From NCBI GenBank assembly GCA_030427205.1, contig JAUHXC010000050.1, positions 1 to 64,000 of the forward strand: 64,000 bases of DNA. The letters are read 5' to 3'. Of the stretch, positions 8,903 through 22,210 are shown one piece after another. Origin of the DNA: a bacterium (lineage in GTDB: Bacteria; Myxococcota_A; Bradymonadia; UBA7976; UBA1532). A program made the translations under genes and the position numbers. Position 1 is the first letter of the stretch. The number at the start of each line of letters is the position of its first letter. The notes under the pieces were generated by a model, which was not told the origin of the DNA, made no database searches, and worked only from the letters and a program-made list of their open reading frames with translations.

Positions 8903-9787
8903 ATGAGCGATGACGACGAGACCACCCCCGCAGCCCCGATCGACGATCTGGCGACCCTGCGCACCCGACTGGCCGAGGCCAAGGAGCACGATCCGGGCAG
9001 CGCCGCGGTCGGCGGGTTCGTGCTGACGATGTTCTTCGCCCTGCCGCTCGGCCTGTGGTGGGGCACCGACGCCGGGCTCTTCAGCGCGGCGCTCGCCGGC
9101 CTCGGCTGGCTGCTGGTGCTGACCATCGGGCTGTTCATCGTCTCCGGCGTGGTGGGCGACGAGAAGACCGCCCGCGGCGCCTTGCGGACCATGCTCGTCG
9201 GCGGAGTGTTGGCGGGCCTCGGCTGGTTTCTCTACTACGGCGAGAACGGCTGGGTGCTGCCGGCGCTCCTCGCCGCGTCGGGTCCCATCGGCGGCCTGAT
9301 CGCGCTGCGCGGCAACCTGCGCGAGCGGGCCGAAGCCGCGGCCGATCCGCCGCTGGGCCTGTCGGCGGAGACCGTCGCCGCCATCGGCGCCCTGCCCGCC
9401 GAGCTGGTCGACGCCGTGCGCGAGATCCTCGACCGCGCGGTGACCGACGTCCAGGCGCTCGAGCGGCTGATCGACAACGGCATGCTCGAAGCCAGCGGGC
9501 AGTCGACCGTCGCCCTGCGCGGAGACGTCGATCGGGCGATACGCACCCTCGCCCGGCGGGCCCTGGTCGCCGATACGATGGTCCGGCGCGAAGACCGCAG
9601 CGACGCGGGCCCCGTGCTCGACGGCATGCGGCGCATCGCCGACGAGCTGCACAAGCTCACCGACGCGGCGCTGGTCGCCGCGGCCTCCGCCGAAGGCACC
9701 GCCGCCTCCCTCGGCGAACACATCGAGAACCTGCGGCTGACGACCGCCGGCCAGAACGAGATCCGCGAGGCGGTCGGCGAGGGCTGA
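8903..9787 (+). CDS. Four-helix membrane protein of unknown function
   Basis: A 294-residue protein with four hydrophobic segments between about residues 35 and 140 (for example GGFVLTMFFALPLGLWWG and LLVLTIGLFIVSGVV). A long cytoplasmic-looking alpha-helical C-terminus follows (about 150-294), rich in Glu/Arg/Ala and likely coiled-coil (VDAVREILDRAVTDVQALER). The start ATG has no strong ribosome site. It follows the metallopeptidase gene by 21 nt and is probably in the same unit. I do not recognise a family; the layout is reminiscent of signalling or scaffold proteins but no domain is evident. Confidence 0.75.
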   Translation: MSDDDETTPAAPIDDLATLRTRLAEAKEHDPGSAAVGGFVLTMFFALPLGLWWGTDAGLFSAALAGLGWLLVLTIGLFIVSGVVGDEKTARGALRTMLVGGVLAGLGWFLYYGENGWVLPALLAASGPIGGLIALRGNLRERAEAAADPPLGLSAETVAAIGALPAELVDAVREILDRAVTDVQALERLIDNGMLEASGQSTVALRGDVDRAIRTLARRALVADTMVRREDRSDAGPVLDGMRRIADELHKLTDAALVAAASAEGTAASLGEHIENLRLTTAGQNEIREAVGEG

Positions 9788-9798
9788 TGGCGGCCCGT

Positions 9799-9815
9799 CG
9801 GCGATGCCATCGCCG
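9799..9815 (+). terminator. GC-rich hairpin after membrane protein gene
   Basis: CGGCGATGCCATCGCCG is a perfect 8-bp inverted repeat around one C, 11 nt after the stop codon at 9787. No T-run follows, so it may be a pausing or mRNA-end hairpin rather than a textbook intrinsic terminator. Two further ATGGCAT motifs follow within 30 bp. Confidence 0.4.
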
Positions 9816-10283
9816 ATGGCATCGAGAGATGGCATCGACGGCGAATATGCCAGCCATCACTCGGATCGATGAGCCCGCCGCCCGGGGAAGTCCTATCACT
9901 GGATGTTGACGCGCTGTCCATCCGGCGCGGCGCGCCGCTGAAGTGATTCGCAGAGGGGGGGAGCGATGCGAGGCCTTCTGACAGCGCTGCTGGTCTTCGG
10001 GAGCGGGCTCGTGGCCTGCGAGATCGACGAAGGGCCCGATGTCGGGGTCGCCGACGACGCCGGGCAGGCCGACCTCTCACCCGTCGATGGCTCGCCGCCC
10101 GACGGGTCGTCGCGCGACGCGGCTCCGCTCGACTCGGCTCCGCTCGACTCGGCCGTCGTCGACTCGACCGCAGCGGATATGGCTCTGCCCGACGCCGCGC
10201 TCGCTGCCGATGTGGCCCTGCCCGACGCCGCAATCGCTGCCGATGCGACCCTGCCCGATGCCGTGGTCGCGCCCGACACAGCC

Positions 10284-10433
10284 CTGCCCGACGCGGCTCT
10301 GCCCGACGCGGCTCTGCCCGACGCGGCTCTGCCCGACGCGGCTCTGCCCGACGCGGCTCTGCCCGACGCGGCTCTGCCCGACGCGGCTCTGCCCGACGCG
10401 GCTCTGCCCGACGCGGCTCTGCCCGACGTCGCC
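10284..10433. repeat. 10 x 15-bp coding repeat (LPDAA tether)
   Basis: CTGCCCGACGCGGCT recurs nine times almost without change after one variant copy, encoding Leu-Pro-Asp-Ala-Ala. It forms the low-complexity linker between the lipid anchor and the Cys domains. Confidence 0.95.
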
Positions 10434-10717
10434 GTCCCGGACGCCGAGTTGACCCCAGACGCCGCTGCGCCCGACTTCCCCTGCCGCGCCGCGGGTGACA
10501 TCTGCGGCCGCCCGGTCTGCGAGGACGCCGCCCGCGTCGAGCTCCGCTGCGACGTCGACCTGCGCTGCCAGCGGGTCGAGACGCCATGCCCCGACGCGCA
10601 GCGCTGCATCGGCGGCGGCTGCGCGGCCGAGCCCGAGTGCCCGGTGGCCGGCGATCGCTGCGGTGAGCCAGCCTGCGCCGGCGACGCACCGACGATCTGC
10701 GCTGCGTCGACGAGGCG

Positions 10718-13700
10718 GTGGACTGCGGCTCCGGGCTGCGCTGCGACGACGGCCGCTGCGTGGCCGTCTCGCCGCTCTGCGAGGCCCCGAATCAACCCTG
10801 CGGCGGCGTCGAGTGCGCCGGCGACGCCCTGCAGATCGAGATCTGCGACGACGCGCTCGAATGCGTGCCCACGCGGGTGCAATGCCCGGCGGGCACCGCC
10901 TGCGAGGACGGCCTCTGCGCCCCCGACCCGTCGGGCTTCACCTGCGACTTCGAGGGTCAGTCGTGCGCGCAGCCGCCCCGCTGCGACGGCGACGCCCAGG
11001 TGGTCGTGCAGTGCGCATTCGGCGCCGACGATCGGCTCGCGTGCGCCGCGACGCAGCGTGCCTGCCGCGACGGCGAGACCTGCCGCGAAGGCCGCTGCAC
11101 GCCCGACGGCGCCTGCTTCGCCGAAGGCCAGACCTGCGGCGAGGCCCGCTGCGTGGGCGGCGACGCGGTGCGCTTCGTCTGTGATGCCGACCTGCGCTGC
11201 CGGCCCCGATCGGCGTCATGCACCGGCGGCCGGACCTGCCTGCGCGGCGCGTGCGTCGAGGCTGCCTGCGAGGTCGCCGCCGACTGCGGGCGACCGGTCT
11301 GCGAAGACATCCGCTTCTTCAGCGACCCGCGCTGCTTCGACGGCGTCTGCAGCACGACCAGTGATCCCTGCCCCGATGGGACCGTCTGCCAGGGCGGCCG
11401 CTGCGGCCCGTTGCAGGTGGTCGAGCAGTGCCGGATCGAAGGCGAGCCGTGCGGCTCGGGATCCTGCGATTTCGACGTGGCGGTCGGCTTCACCTGTCAG
11501 CGGGACGCGCCCGACGGTCCGCTCGAATGCCGGGAGACCCGCGCGCCGTGCGCCCGCGGACAGACGTGTCGCGACGGCTTCTGCGTACTCGACGATGGCT
11601 TCTGCATCAACGACGAGGACCCCTGCGGCGATGACATCTGCGTCGGCGACACCGCCGTCAGGTTCGAATGCGACGACGACCGCCGGTGCCAGCCCTTCGC
11701 CGACCCATGCGCGCCCGACGAGCTGTGTCGCGGCGGCCGCTGCCGCAGCCCGGGCTTCGGCGAATGCCCGGCGGCGGGCGCTCGGTGCCAGGTCGACTTC
11801 TGCGACGGCAACGTGCGGGTGCTCGGGCGCTGCGACGACGATCTCGTCTGCGTCGAAGAGCGCCTGCCGTGTGGCGACGATCAAGTCTGCGACGGCGGCC
11901 GTTGCTTCCAGCTCTCGCCGGGCCGGGCCTGCGCCGCGTTCGGCGATCGCTGCGCCGAGCCTCAATGCCGCGGCGATACGCTCATCGACTTCCGCTGCGG
12001 CCCCGACCTGCGCTGCCGCCGCTTCGAGCAGCCCTGCGGCGGCGATCAGGTCTGCGTGGGCGGCGCCTGCCGGCCCGGCACCCCCTGCGCGGTGCCCGGC
12101 GCGCCGTGCGGTGAGGTCGCCTGCGCCGGCCCGGCGGCCCTCGCCCGACCCACCTGCAGCGACGATCTGATCTGCGTCGATCGGGAGATCCCCTGCGGCT
12201 CGGGCGGGCGGTGCGAGGGCGGGGTCTGCCTGCCGGTCTCCGAGGAGTGCGCCGCCGCGCAACAGCTCTGCGGGCCCATCGTCTGCGACGGCAACGCCAT
12301 ATCGCTCGGCATCTGCGACGCCGATCTGATCTGCCGCACCGAGCTCGCCCCCTGCCCGCCGGGCACGTCCTGTGACGGCGGCGGCTGCGTGCTCGACCCT
12401 TCGACCTTCGAATGCGCCGTGGTCGGCCAGCCGTGTCCGAGCCTGCCGGCATGCGTCGGCAACAGCGAGGTCGACGTCGTCTGCGGCCGCGACCCACAGG
12501 GCGGGCTGACGTGCGGCGAGCAGCTGGTGCCCTGCGGCCCCGACGAAGAGTGCCGGGAGGGCGTCTGCGTGCCCGATATTCCCTGCTTCGTGCCCGAGCA
12601 GCGCTGTGGAGATCCGATCTGTCGCGGGGTCTTCCAGGTGGACTTCGTCTGCGACGATGCGCTGCAGTGCCGGCCCCGGCGCACCGAATGCGACGGCGAC
12701 GAGGTCTGCAACGGCGGGCGGTGCCTGACCGCCGAGTGCCGCGTCGACGACGACTGCGACCCGCCCGCGTGCCTCGACGCGCGCACCCCGGTCGAGTTCG
12801 ACTGCCGGCAGGGGCAATGCGAGCCCGACGACGGCCGCTGCGACGAGGGCACGGTGTGCTCGGTCGGTCGCTGTATCGAAGACGAGGTCTCCGACCCGTG
12901 CGAGTCCGCCGGCCAGGACTGCGGCGCGCCGCTGTGCGCCGGCGCCGTCGGGACCCGCTTCGTCTGCCTGCCCGATGGCGCCGACGGGTTCGAGTGCGTC
13001 GCCGTGCAGAACGCCTGCACCGGCGGCGAGGTCTGCCGCGAGGGCTTCTGCGTCGACGACGGCGAGTTCTGCGCCGAGCAGGGCGAACCCTGCGGCCCGC
13101 CGCGCTGCCAGGGCGACGAGGTGGTGACCTTCGCCTGCGATGGCAATGGCCGCTGCCTGCCCCGCAGCGAGCGCTGCCCGGACACCTGCCGCGGCGGGGT
13201 CTGCGTGGTCGATCCGCCGCTGTGCCCCGTAGCCAACGCGCCCTGCGGCGCGCCGTTCTGCCTCGACGACAGCCTGCTCGCCAGCCCCACCTGCGACGCC
13301 GACCTGCAATGCGTCGACGTGACGCGGCCCTGCCCCGACGGCCAGAGCTGCCTGGGCGATCGCTGCACCGTCCTCACCCCCGAATGTGGCGCGGCGGGCG
13401 AGACCTGCAATGCGCCCTTCTGTCGGGACGGCGTGCGCATCGCAGCGACCTGCGACGCCGGGCTCGACTGCGTCGAAGCCGCGGCGCCCTGCCCCGAGGG
13501 CACCTTCTGTCAGGGCGGCGAATGCCGGCCGCTCGACGCGGAGGACGCCTGCCGCCGCCCGGGAGACAGCTGCCGCCCGACGGCCTGCGACACGGTGATC
13601 TCCAGGGCGTGCGACGACGCCGGCCGCTGCCAGGAAGTCCGGACCCCATGCGCGGCGGAGGCGGTCTGTGACGCTGGGGTCTGCGTGCCGCGCTCCGGCC

Positions 13701-14083
13701 GCTGCCTCGCCGCCGATGCGCCGTGCGATGTGCCGGTCTGCGCGGGTGATGACATCCGGGTCTTCACCTGCGACGCCGAGCTGCAATGCGTCGAGCGGGT
13801 CGAGCCGTGCCCCGCGGGCAACGTATGCGAGGCGGGGATCTGCACGCCCGCGGGCAACGGCGGGGCGTGCGCCTGCACCACCCCCGGCGCGACCGTCGGC
13901 CCCGCGCCGCCGGGCTGCGACTTCATCGACAACCGCGAGTGCTCCGGCTGGGCGTCGGTGATCCTCGGCGCCGAAGGGGCCGAGTTCACCGCCGACGCTC
14001 AGCAGGCGGCGGCCGCCCGCGAGGTGGACGATGGCACCGTCTTCTGCGCGTTCGGCTGCTGCATGCGCATCGGCTGCCCCTGA
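10718..14083 (+). CDS. Downstream frame of the Cys-repeat lipoprotein
   Basis: This is the intact 3' reading frame (1121 residues) of the frameshifted gene, opening at a GTG (10718) that is a Val codon inside a repeat, not an obvious translation start. It contains most of the Cys-rich units and ends in a distinct segment containing CACTTPGATVGPAPPGC and FCAFGCCMRIGCP. Without the upstream signal peptide it would not be exported, so I regard it as a gene fragment unless the frameshift is a sequencing artefact. Confidence 0.5.
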   Translation: MDCGSGLRCDDGRCVAVSPLCEAPNQPCGGVECAGDALQIEICDDALECVPTRVQCPAGTACEDGLCAPDPSGFTCDFEGQSCAQPPRCDGDAQVVVQCAFGADDRLACAATQRACRDGETCREGRCTPDGACFAEGQTCGEARCVGGDAVRFVCDADLRCRPRSASCTGGRTCLRGACVEAACEVAADCGRPVCEDIRFFSDPRCFDGVCSTTSDPCPDGTVCQGGRCGPLQVVEQCRIEGEPCGSGSCDFDVAVGFTCQRDAPDGPLECRETRAPCARGQTCRDGFCVLDDGFCINDEDPCGDDICVGDTAVRFECDDDRRCQPFADPCAPDELCRGGRCRSPGFGECPAAGARCQVDFCDGNVRVLGRCDDDLVCVEERLPCGDDQVCDGGRCFQLSPGRACAAFGDRCAEPQCRGDTLIDFRCGPDLRCRRFEQPCGGDQVCVGGACRPGTPCAVPGAPCGEVACAGPAALARPTCSDDLICVDREIPCGSGGRCEGGVCLPVSEECAAAQQLCGPIVCDGNAISLGICDADLICRTELAPCPPGTSCDGGGCVLDPSTFECAVVGQPCPSLPACVGNSEVDVVCGRDPQGGLTCGEQLVPCGPDEECREGVCVPDIPCFVPEQRCGDPICRGVFQVDFVCDDALQCRPRRTECDGDEVCNGGRCLTAECRVDDDCDPPACLDARTPVEFDCRQGQCEPDDGRCDEGTVCSVGRCIEDEVSDPCESAGQDCGAPLCAGAVGTRFVCLPDGADGFECVAVQNACTGGEVCREGFCVDDGEFCAEQGEPCGPPRCQGDEVVTFACDGNGRCLPRSERCPDTCRGGVCVVDPPLCPVANAPCGAPFCLDDSLLASPTCDADLQCVDVTRPCPDGQSCLGDRCTVLTPECGAAGETCNAPFCRDGVRIAATCDAGLDCVEAAAPCPEGTFCQGGECRPLDAEDACRRPGDSCRPTACDTVISRACDDAGRCQEVRTPCAAEAVCDAGVCVPRSGRCLAADAPCDVPVCAGDDIRVFTCDAELQCVERVEPCPAGNVCEAGICTPAGNGGACACTTPGATVGPAPPGCDFIDNRECSGWASVILGAEGAEFTADAQQAAAAREVDDGTVFCAFGCCMRIGCP

Positions 14084-14107
14084 CACACCCGCGCGCGCTC
14101 GGCCGAA

Positions 14108-14863
14108 TCAGCCGGTGTAGCGGGTCTCGTGGAAGCGCGGCAGGTCGTCGCGGGCGAGCAGATCGGCGATCGCCGCCGCGGGCAGCTCGGGCGGCAGCAG
14201 GTGCCCGTCTGCCTTGAGGTCGAGGAAGCGCTGCACCATCGGCAGCTCGCGGGTCGAGTAGCCGCGGATATCGGTCTGCATCGCGGTGTCGACGACGCCC
14301 GGCGCGAAGCCGACGACGGCGACATCGCGGCCCTGCAAGGCGGGCATCGCCTCGACCTCGGCCCCGACGGTCTCGCCGAGCCGCAGCAGCGCCGCCTTGC
14401 TCGCGCAGTAGGTCGCCCAGCCGGCGTAGGGCTTGTGGGCCGCGCCCGACGAGACGTTGACCACCCGCAGCGGCACCCCGCCGACCCAGCCGGCGAAGCG
14501 GCCCGTCAACCACGCCGGCGCGGTGACGTTGATGGCCAGGGCCCGGGTCAGCGCCACGGGATCAACCGTCGAGATCGGGCCGACCGGGCCGAGCACCGCG
14601 GCGTTGTTCACCAGCCCGACCCGCGGGCGGGACGCGAGCGCGTACCGCTCGGCCCAGGCGGTCTCGAAGGCGTCGGCCAGACCGGCGCTGTCGGCCAGAT
14701 CGGTGCGCAGGTCGGCGTATTGCGGGTGGTCGATCGGCGCCGCGCGGCGGGAGGCGCCGACGACCTGCCAGCCGCGCTCCAGCAGGCAGCGGGCGGTCGC
14801 CAGGCCCAGGCCGGCGCTGGCGCCGGTGACCAGCGCGAAGGGCGCGAGCGATGTCTGACTCAT
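14108..14863 (-). CDS. Short-chain dehydrogenase, sepiapterin-reductase-like
   Basis: A 251-residue SDR with TGASAGLG near residue 14, NNAAVLGP in the NNAG position, and catalytic YCASK preceded by NVSSGAA. The segment following NNA (VGPISTVDPVAL) is like sepiapterin reductase or benzil-reductase-type SDRs, which reduce ketone groups with NADPH; the true substrate is unknown. The ATG start has GGAG seven nt upstream. It sits downstream of the large kinase gene on the same strand, separated by 111 bp that contain a perfect 15-bp hairpin, so it is probably transcribed separately. Confidence 0.9.
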   Translation of the reverse strand: MSQTSLAPFALVTGASAGLGLATARCLLERGWQVVGASRRAAPIDHPQYADLRTDLADSAGLADAFETAWAERYALASRPRVGLVNNAAVLGPVGPISTVDPVALTRALAINVTAPAWLTGRFAGWVGGVPLRVVNVSSGAAHKPYAGWATYCASKAALLRLGETVGAEVEAMPALQGRDVAVVGFAPGVVDTAMQTDIRGYSTRELPMVQRFLDLKADGHLLPPELPAAAIADLLARDDLPRFHETRYTG

Positions 14864-14908
14864 GGGTGGACTCCAGGTGACGGCGGGACGAAGCGAAGAG
14901 TATCGGTA

Positions 14909-14941
14909 ATGGCATAGTCATCGCCGCGATGACTATGCCAT
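14909..14941. promoter_or_regulatory. Perfect 15-bp inverted repeat
   Basis: The left arm ATGGCATAGTCATCG at 14909-14923 is followed by CCG and then the exact reverse complement at 14927-14941. It lies 46 bp upstream of the SDR start and 34 bp after the kinase stop, so it could terminate the kinase mRNA or be an operator for the SDR. No T-run accompanies it. Both arms contain the ATGGCAT motif. Confidence 0.5.
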
Positions 14942-14974
14942 CGCGCGAATGGCATACCGGCGGGTATCATGAGA

Positions 14975-18658
<3,684 letters not shown>

Positions 18659-18876
18659 CGTACAGCAAGCGTGGGCCGCGCGGCAGAGCCGCTGACGGGC
18701 CACCGCCGCCCGTGCCCGTCGATCGACCCCCGACGATTGCGGATCGCGGTCGCGCTGCACGCGTCGCTGTGGCCCGCGCGCGCCGCCGGCCCTGGCCCGA
18801 ATGTTGCTGTCGGGGCGCGCCGATCGCGAACCGCACCCGCCGCCGCGCGCGGCGAACCGCCGACCCGGAGAATGCC

Positions 18877-21759
18877 TTGAGCCGCCTCACCGCGCCGTCT
18901 CGACCGACCCGACCCCGCACAGCGGGGGCGTTCGCCGCCCTGCTGACCGCCGCCGCCCTGCTGATCCCGCTGACCGCCGCCGCCTCGCCGTACGACTGGC
19001 GATCGTATCCTAACGGCGACCGCACGGTCTCCGCCGACCTCGCCGACGACTGGCTGCTGCTCGCCGCCGACGCGCCCGATCCCCACGGGATCGCCAACGT
19101 GCTGGGCAAGCTGCGGCCGGCGGCGACGCTGGCCCGGATTCAGCCGCTGGTGCCCGGGCGCACCGCCATCGAGGTGCACGGCGTCGACGCGGAGATCCTG
19201 CGCGAGCTGGGCGAGGGGCTGGTGCGCAACCGGATCGCCGAGGCCTACTGGCCGGCCTTCGCCCGCGAGAGCGGCCGCGGCTTCTTCGACGATCGGCTGG
19301 CGGTCAAGGTCGAGTCCGACGCCGCCCTCAAGGTGATGACGGCGCTGGGCGTGCGGCCCGTCGCGCCGTCGTATCTGCCCGGCGTCTGGTGGGCCGAGGC
19401 CCTCGACGGCGACGCCATCGGCGCCGCCTGGGCCCTGCGCGGCCGGCCGGGCATCGTCTGGGCCGAGCCCGATCTCATCCGCGACGCGGTGGTGCATCAG
19501 ATCAGCGACGACCCGCGGGTCGGCGAGCAGTGGCACCTCGACTCCCCCGACGGGGCCGGCAGCATCGACGCGCCGGGCGCCTGGGCGGTGACCCAGGGGC
19601 TGCCCGAGATCGTCGTCGGCATCTTCGACACCGGCTACGACGTCGACCACCCCGATCTGGTCGACAACGTCGTCGGCGGCTTCGACGCGCTGGCCCCCGA
19701 CGACGACCCGTCCGCCGAGTGCTCGAGCAGCCCCGACGGCCTCGGCCCCGCCGGCAGCTGCAGCGACGACGCTCCCTATCGCGAGAGCCACGGCACCGCG
19801 GTGGCCGGCGTCGCCGCCGGGCGGGGCGACAACGGCGTGCTCGGCAGCGGCGTCTGCCCCAAGTGCTCGCTCTTCCTGGTGCGGCTCATCGGCCCGGGCG
19901 GCTTCCGCAGCCTGAGCAACGCCGAGACCTTCCGCCGGACGGCGGACGCCGGGGTCGATGTCATCAACAACTCGTGGGGCCCCTCGATCACCCGCTTCTT
20001 CCCGCTCAGCCAGGGGGAGCGCGAGGTCTTCCTCGACATCACAACCAACGGCCGCGACGGCAAGGGCGTCGTGCTGCTGTTCGCCGCGGGCAATGACTAC
20101 TTCACCCCGGCCAGCGCCAACCCCTACGCCACCGACCCCGGGGTCATCACCGTCGGCGCCTCGACCCGGGTCGACGACTTCGCCTGCTACAGCAACTACG
20201 GCGACGTCATCGCCATCGCCGCGCCCTCGCAGGGCTGCTTCGACGACGAGCCGGGCATCGGCACCACCGACTTCGTCGGCCCCGAGGGCTACGGGCCGGG
20301 CGACTTCACCAACGGCTTCGGCGGCACCAGCGCCGCCTCGCCGGTCGCCGCGGGCCTGGCCGGGCTCATCCTCTCGGCCAACCCCGACCTGACCGCGCAG
20401 CAGGTGCGGCTGCTCATGCAGACCACCGCCGAGAAGATCCGCGCCGACAAGCACGACTGGTCGCGGGTGGTCGGCGACAGCGTCGATCTGGCCGAAGAGT
20501 TCGAGTACGACGAGCAGGGCCACAGCATCGGCTTCGGCTATGGGCGCATCAACGCCGCCCGGGCGGTGGCGGCGGCGGGCGAGCCCCCGGCGGTGGCCGG
20601 CGCGTGCGGTGACGACTGCCCGCGCTGCATCGACGACCGCTGCGTGACCGCGTGCGAGATCGACGACGACTGCCCCGGCGCCACCCGCTGCTTCGAGCAG
20701 GCCGACGGCGTCCTCGGCTGCGCGCTGCCCCGCCCGGCGCCCACCGATGCCGGCCAGCCGTGTATCGCCGAATGCGACGTGTGCGTCGACGCCTTCGACG
20801 GCGACTTCGACGTCTCCCGGGTCTGCTCGAACCACTGCGAGAGCGACGACGACTGCCCCTTCGGCTTCGACTGCCGCACCCTCGACCCGGCCGCGCCGAT
20901 GGCCTGCGTGCCGGGCAACCAGGAGTGCGGGGCCCCGTATCGCGACGTGCGCTGCCAGAGCCAGGTGGCCGTCGAGGGCGACGGCGAGACCTTCTGCTCG
21001 TGCGAGTGCTTCGGCGATGAGGCCGGGTCGTGCCCCGACGGTATGATCTGCAGCTACGTCGCGTGCCGCCGTGGCCGCGGCGCCATCATCTGCGACCCGG
21101 TGGAGAACCGCTTCGAAAGCAACTACCTGCCCCACTGCGTGCCCGATCCCAACGCCGAGCGCGACGTGCCGTGCGAGACCCACGCCGACTGCAACGGCGG
21201 GCTGTTCTGCATCGACGGCATGTGCGCCGCCGACCGGGAAGAAGGCGGCTGCGATACCTGCGTGACCTGCGGCGACGACAGCGACTGCTCGGAGGGCAGC
21301 GTCTGCGTCGAGACCCCCCGCGGCACCAAGTGCATGCTGCCGTGCGACTTCCGCGGCGACCCCGAGCAGTGCCCGGCCGATACCGTCTGCGCCAACCTGC
21401 CCGGCCCGGCCGGCGACCACTGCGTCAACCCGGACTACGCCAGCCGCGGCTACTGCCCGAGCACCTTCCGCTGCGCCGAAGAGAGCCGCTGCTTCGACGA
21501 CGACGACTGCGACGAGGGCATCACCTGCGGCGAAGATCGCTGGTGCGACGTGCCCGAGCCCGAGCCGCAGCCCGAACCGCAGCCCGAACCGCAGCCCGAG
21601 CCCGAACCCGAGCCCGCCGCCGACATGGGCCTCATGGTCGTCGAGAGCCCGCGGAGCGGCCGCGGCGATGGCTGCACGGTGGCCACCCCCGGCGGGGGCC
21701 ACGGCTGGCTCGCACCGTTGGCCCTGCTGGGGCTGATCGGCCTGCGCCGCCGGCGCTGA
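18877..21759 (+). CDS. Secreted subtilisin-like serine protease (S8) with MYXO-CTERM-like tail
   Basis: This 960-residue protease starts at TTG 18877, chosen because GGAG lies 6 nt upstream and a signal peptide follows at once (FAALLTAAALLIPLTAAA). A propeptide-like region precedes the S8 domain. The triad is visible: Asp in IFDTGYDVDHPD (about 250), His in ESHGTAVAGV (about 304), Ser in GGTSAASPVAAG (about 484). A Cys-rich region of several DDDC units occupies about 570-880, then an EPQPEPQ linker and a C-terminal DGCTVATPGG, hydrophobic helix and RRRR. That end matches the MYXO-CTERM sorting-signal layout (Cys, membrane helix, basic tail), so the protease is probably surface-anchored and cleaved there. 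It is divergent from the kinase gene. Confidence 0.93.
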   Translation: MSRLTAPSRPTRPRTAGAFAALLTAAALLIPLTAAASPYDWRSYPNGDRTVSADLADDWLLLAADAPDPHGIANVLGKLRPAATLARIQPLVPGRTAIEVHGVDAEILRELGEGLVRNRIAEAYWPAFARESGRGFFDDRLAVKVESDAALKVMTALGVRPVAPSYLPGVWWAEALDGDAIGAAWALRGRPGIVWAEPDLIRDAVVHQISDDPRVGEQWHLDSPDGAGSIDAPGAWAVTQGLPEIVVGIFDTGYDVDHPDLVDNVVGGFDALAPDDDPSAECSSSPDGLGPAGSCSDDAPYRESHGTAVAGVAAGRGDNGVLGSGVCPKCSLFLVRLIGPGGFRSLSNAETFRRTADAGVDVINNSWGPSITRFFPLSQGEREVFLDITTNGRDGKGVVLLFAAGNDYFTPASANPYATDPGVITVGASTRVDDFACYSNYGDVIAIAAPSQGCFDDEPGIGTTDFVGPEGYGPGDFTNGFGGTSAASPVAAGLAGLILSANPDLTAQQVRLLMQTTAEKIRADKHDWSRVVGDSVDLAEEFEYDEQGHSIGFGYGRINAARAVAAAGEPPAVAGACGDDCPRCIDDRCVTACEIDDDCPGATRCFEQADGVLGCALPRPAPTDAGQPCIAECDVCVDAFDGDFDVSRVCSNHCESDDDCPFGFDCRTLDPAAPMACVPGNQECGAPYRDVRCQSQVAVEGDGETFCSCECFGDEAGSCPDGMICSYVACRRGRGAIICDPVENRFESNYLPHCVPDPNAERDVPCETHADCNGGLFCIDGMCAADREEGGCDTCVTCGDDSDCSEGSVCVETPRGTKCMLPCDFRGDPEQCPADTVCANLPGPAGDHCVNPDYASRGYCPSTFRCAEESRCFDDDDCDEGITCGEDRWCDVPEPEPQPEPQPEPQPEPEPEPAADMGLMVVESPRSGRGDGCTVATPGGGHGWLAPLALLGLIGLRRRR

Positions 21760-21802
21760 GCTCGGGTTGGCGCTGAGCCCGGGTCGGCGCTGAGCCCGGG
21801 TC
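21752..21802. repeat. 3 x 17-bp tandem repeat at the protease stop codon
   Basis: GGCGCTGAGCCCGGGTC occurs three times head to tail; the first copy overlaps the stop codon at 21757-21759 and has two base changes. Each unit carries a TGA. Confidence 0.9.
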
Positions 21803-21907
21803 GGCGCCCGCCGGCCCCCATCCTCCCCTGCGGCTGCGCGCCGCCGCCCGCCACCGCCGCGGGCCGCCCCCCTTCCAGGACGCCGTCTTCGGCCCACAGG
21901 CCGAACC

Positions 21908-21927
21908 GTGGCCCGAATTCGGGCCAC
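21908..21927. promoter_or_regulatory. Perfect 20-bp palindrome
   Basis: GTGGCCCGAATTCGGGCCAC is fully palindromic. It lies about 150 bp after the protease gene and about 300 bp before the next gene, inside the 451-bp interval 21760-22210, which otherwise holds the 17-bp repeats, a sigma-54-like promoter and GATGSCATC hairpins. It could be an operator or transcript-end structure. Confidence 0.4.
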
Positions 21928-21999
21928 CGCACCCGCGACCTGGACCGAGTCATCCCCCGGTATAAGACTCTTGTGAGCCTCTGATGGGTCATCGGGGTA

Positions 22000-22016
22000 T
22001 GGCACACCCCATGCAA
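22000..22016 (+). promoter_or_regulatory. Candidate sigma-54 promoter
   Basis: TGGCACACCCCATGCAA has the invariant GG (22001-22002) and GC (22013-22014) ten bases apart and the TGGCAC -24 element. Transcription would start near 22026 and give a ~185-nt leader before the gene at 22211. Confidence 0.55.
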
Positions 22017-22210
22017 TCACACCTTCCCGTCGCCGAGAATCACTGACACTCAGGCCCCGGATGCCATGGCGCGCGTGGCATCCGATGGCATACCCACCCA
22101 TGGGTCGAGTCAGGCGTCCATGACTGGATGCCTGTCAGTGATGGCATCGGCGCAGTCAGCAACACCCAAAGACTGCCCGGATCGCACAGATCCGACGGGA
22201 GACGTGTGCC

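Larger units (their letters stand above)
9966..14083 (+). pseudogene. Giant Cys-repeat lipoprotein gene interrupted by a frameshift
   Basis: The gene starts at ATG 9966 behind a GAGGGGGGGAG ribosome site. The start encodes a lipoprotein signal (lipobox LVAC), an Asp/Ala-rich spacer and an LPDAA tether (10284-10433). Two dozen or so Cys-rich units of about 45 residues follow, with the pattern CG-x-P-x-C-x-GD ... CD-x-DL-x-C ... PC ... C-x-GG-x-C. At about 10685-10700 the frame changes: after CAGDA the repeat resumes in another frame as DDLRCVDEAVDC. Compared with the other units about 19 nt are missing, which shifts the frame. Downstream the repeats run intact to the stop at 14083. Either the gene is broken or an assembly error is present. 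The product would be a large disulfide-rich surface protein. Confidence 0.75.
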
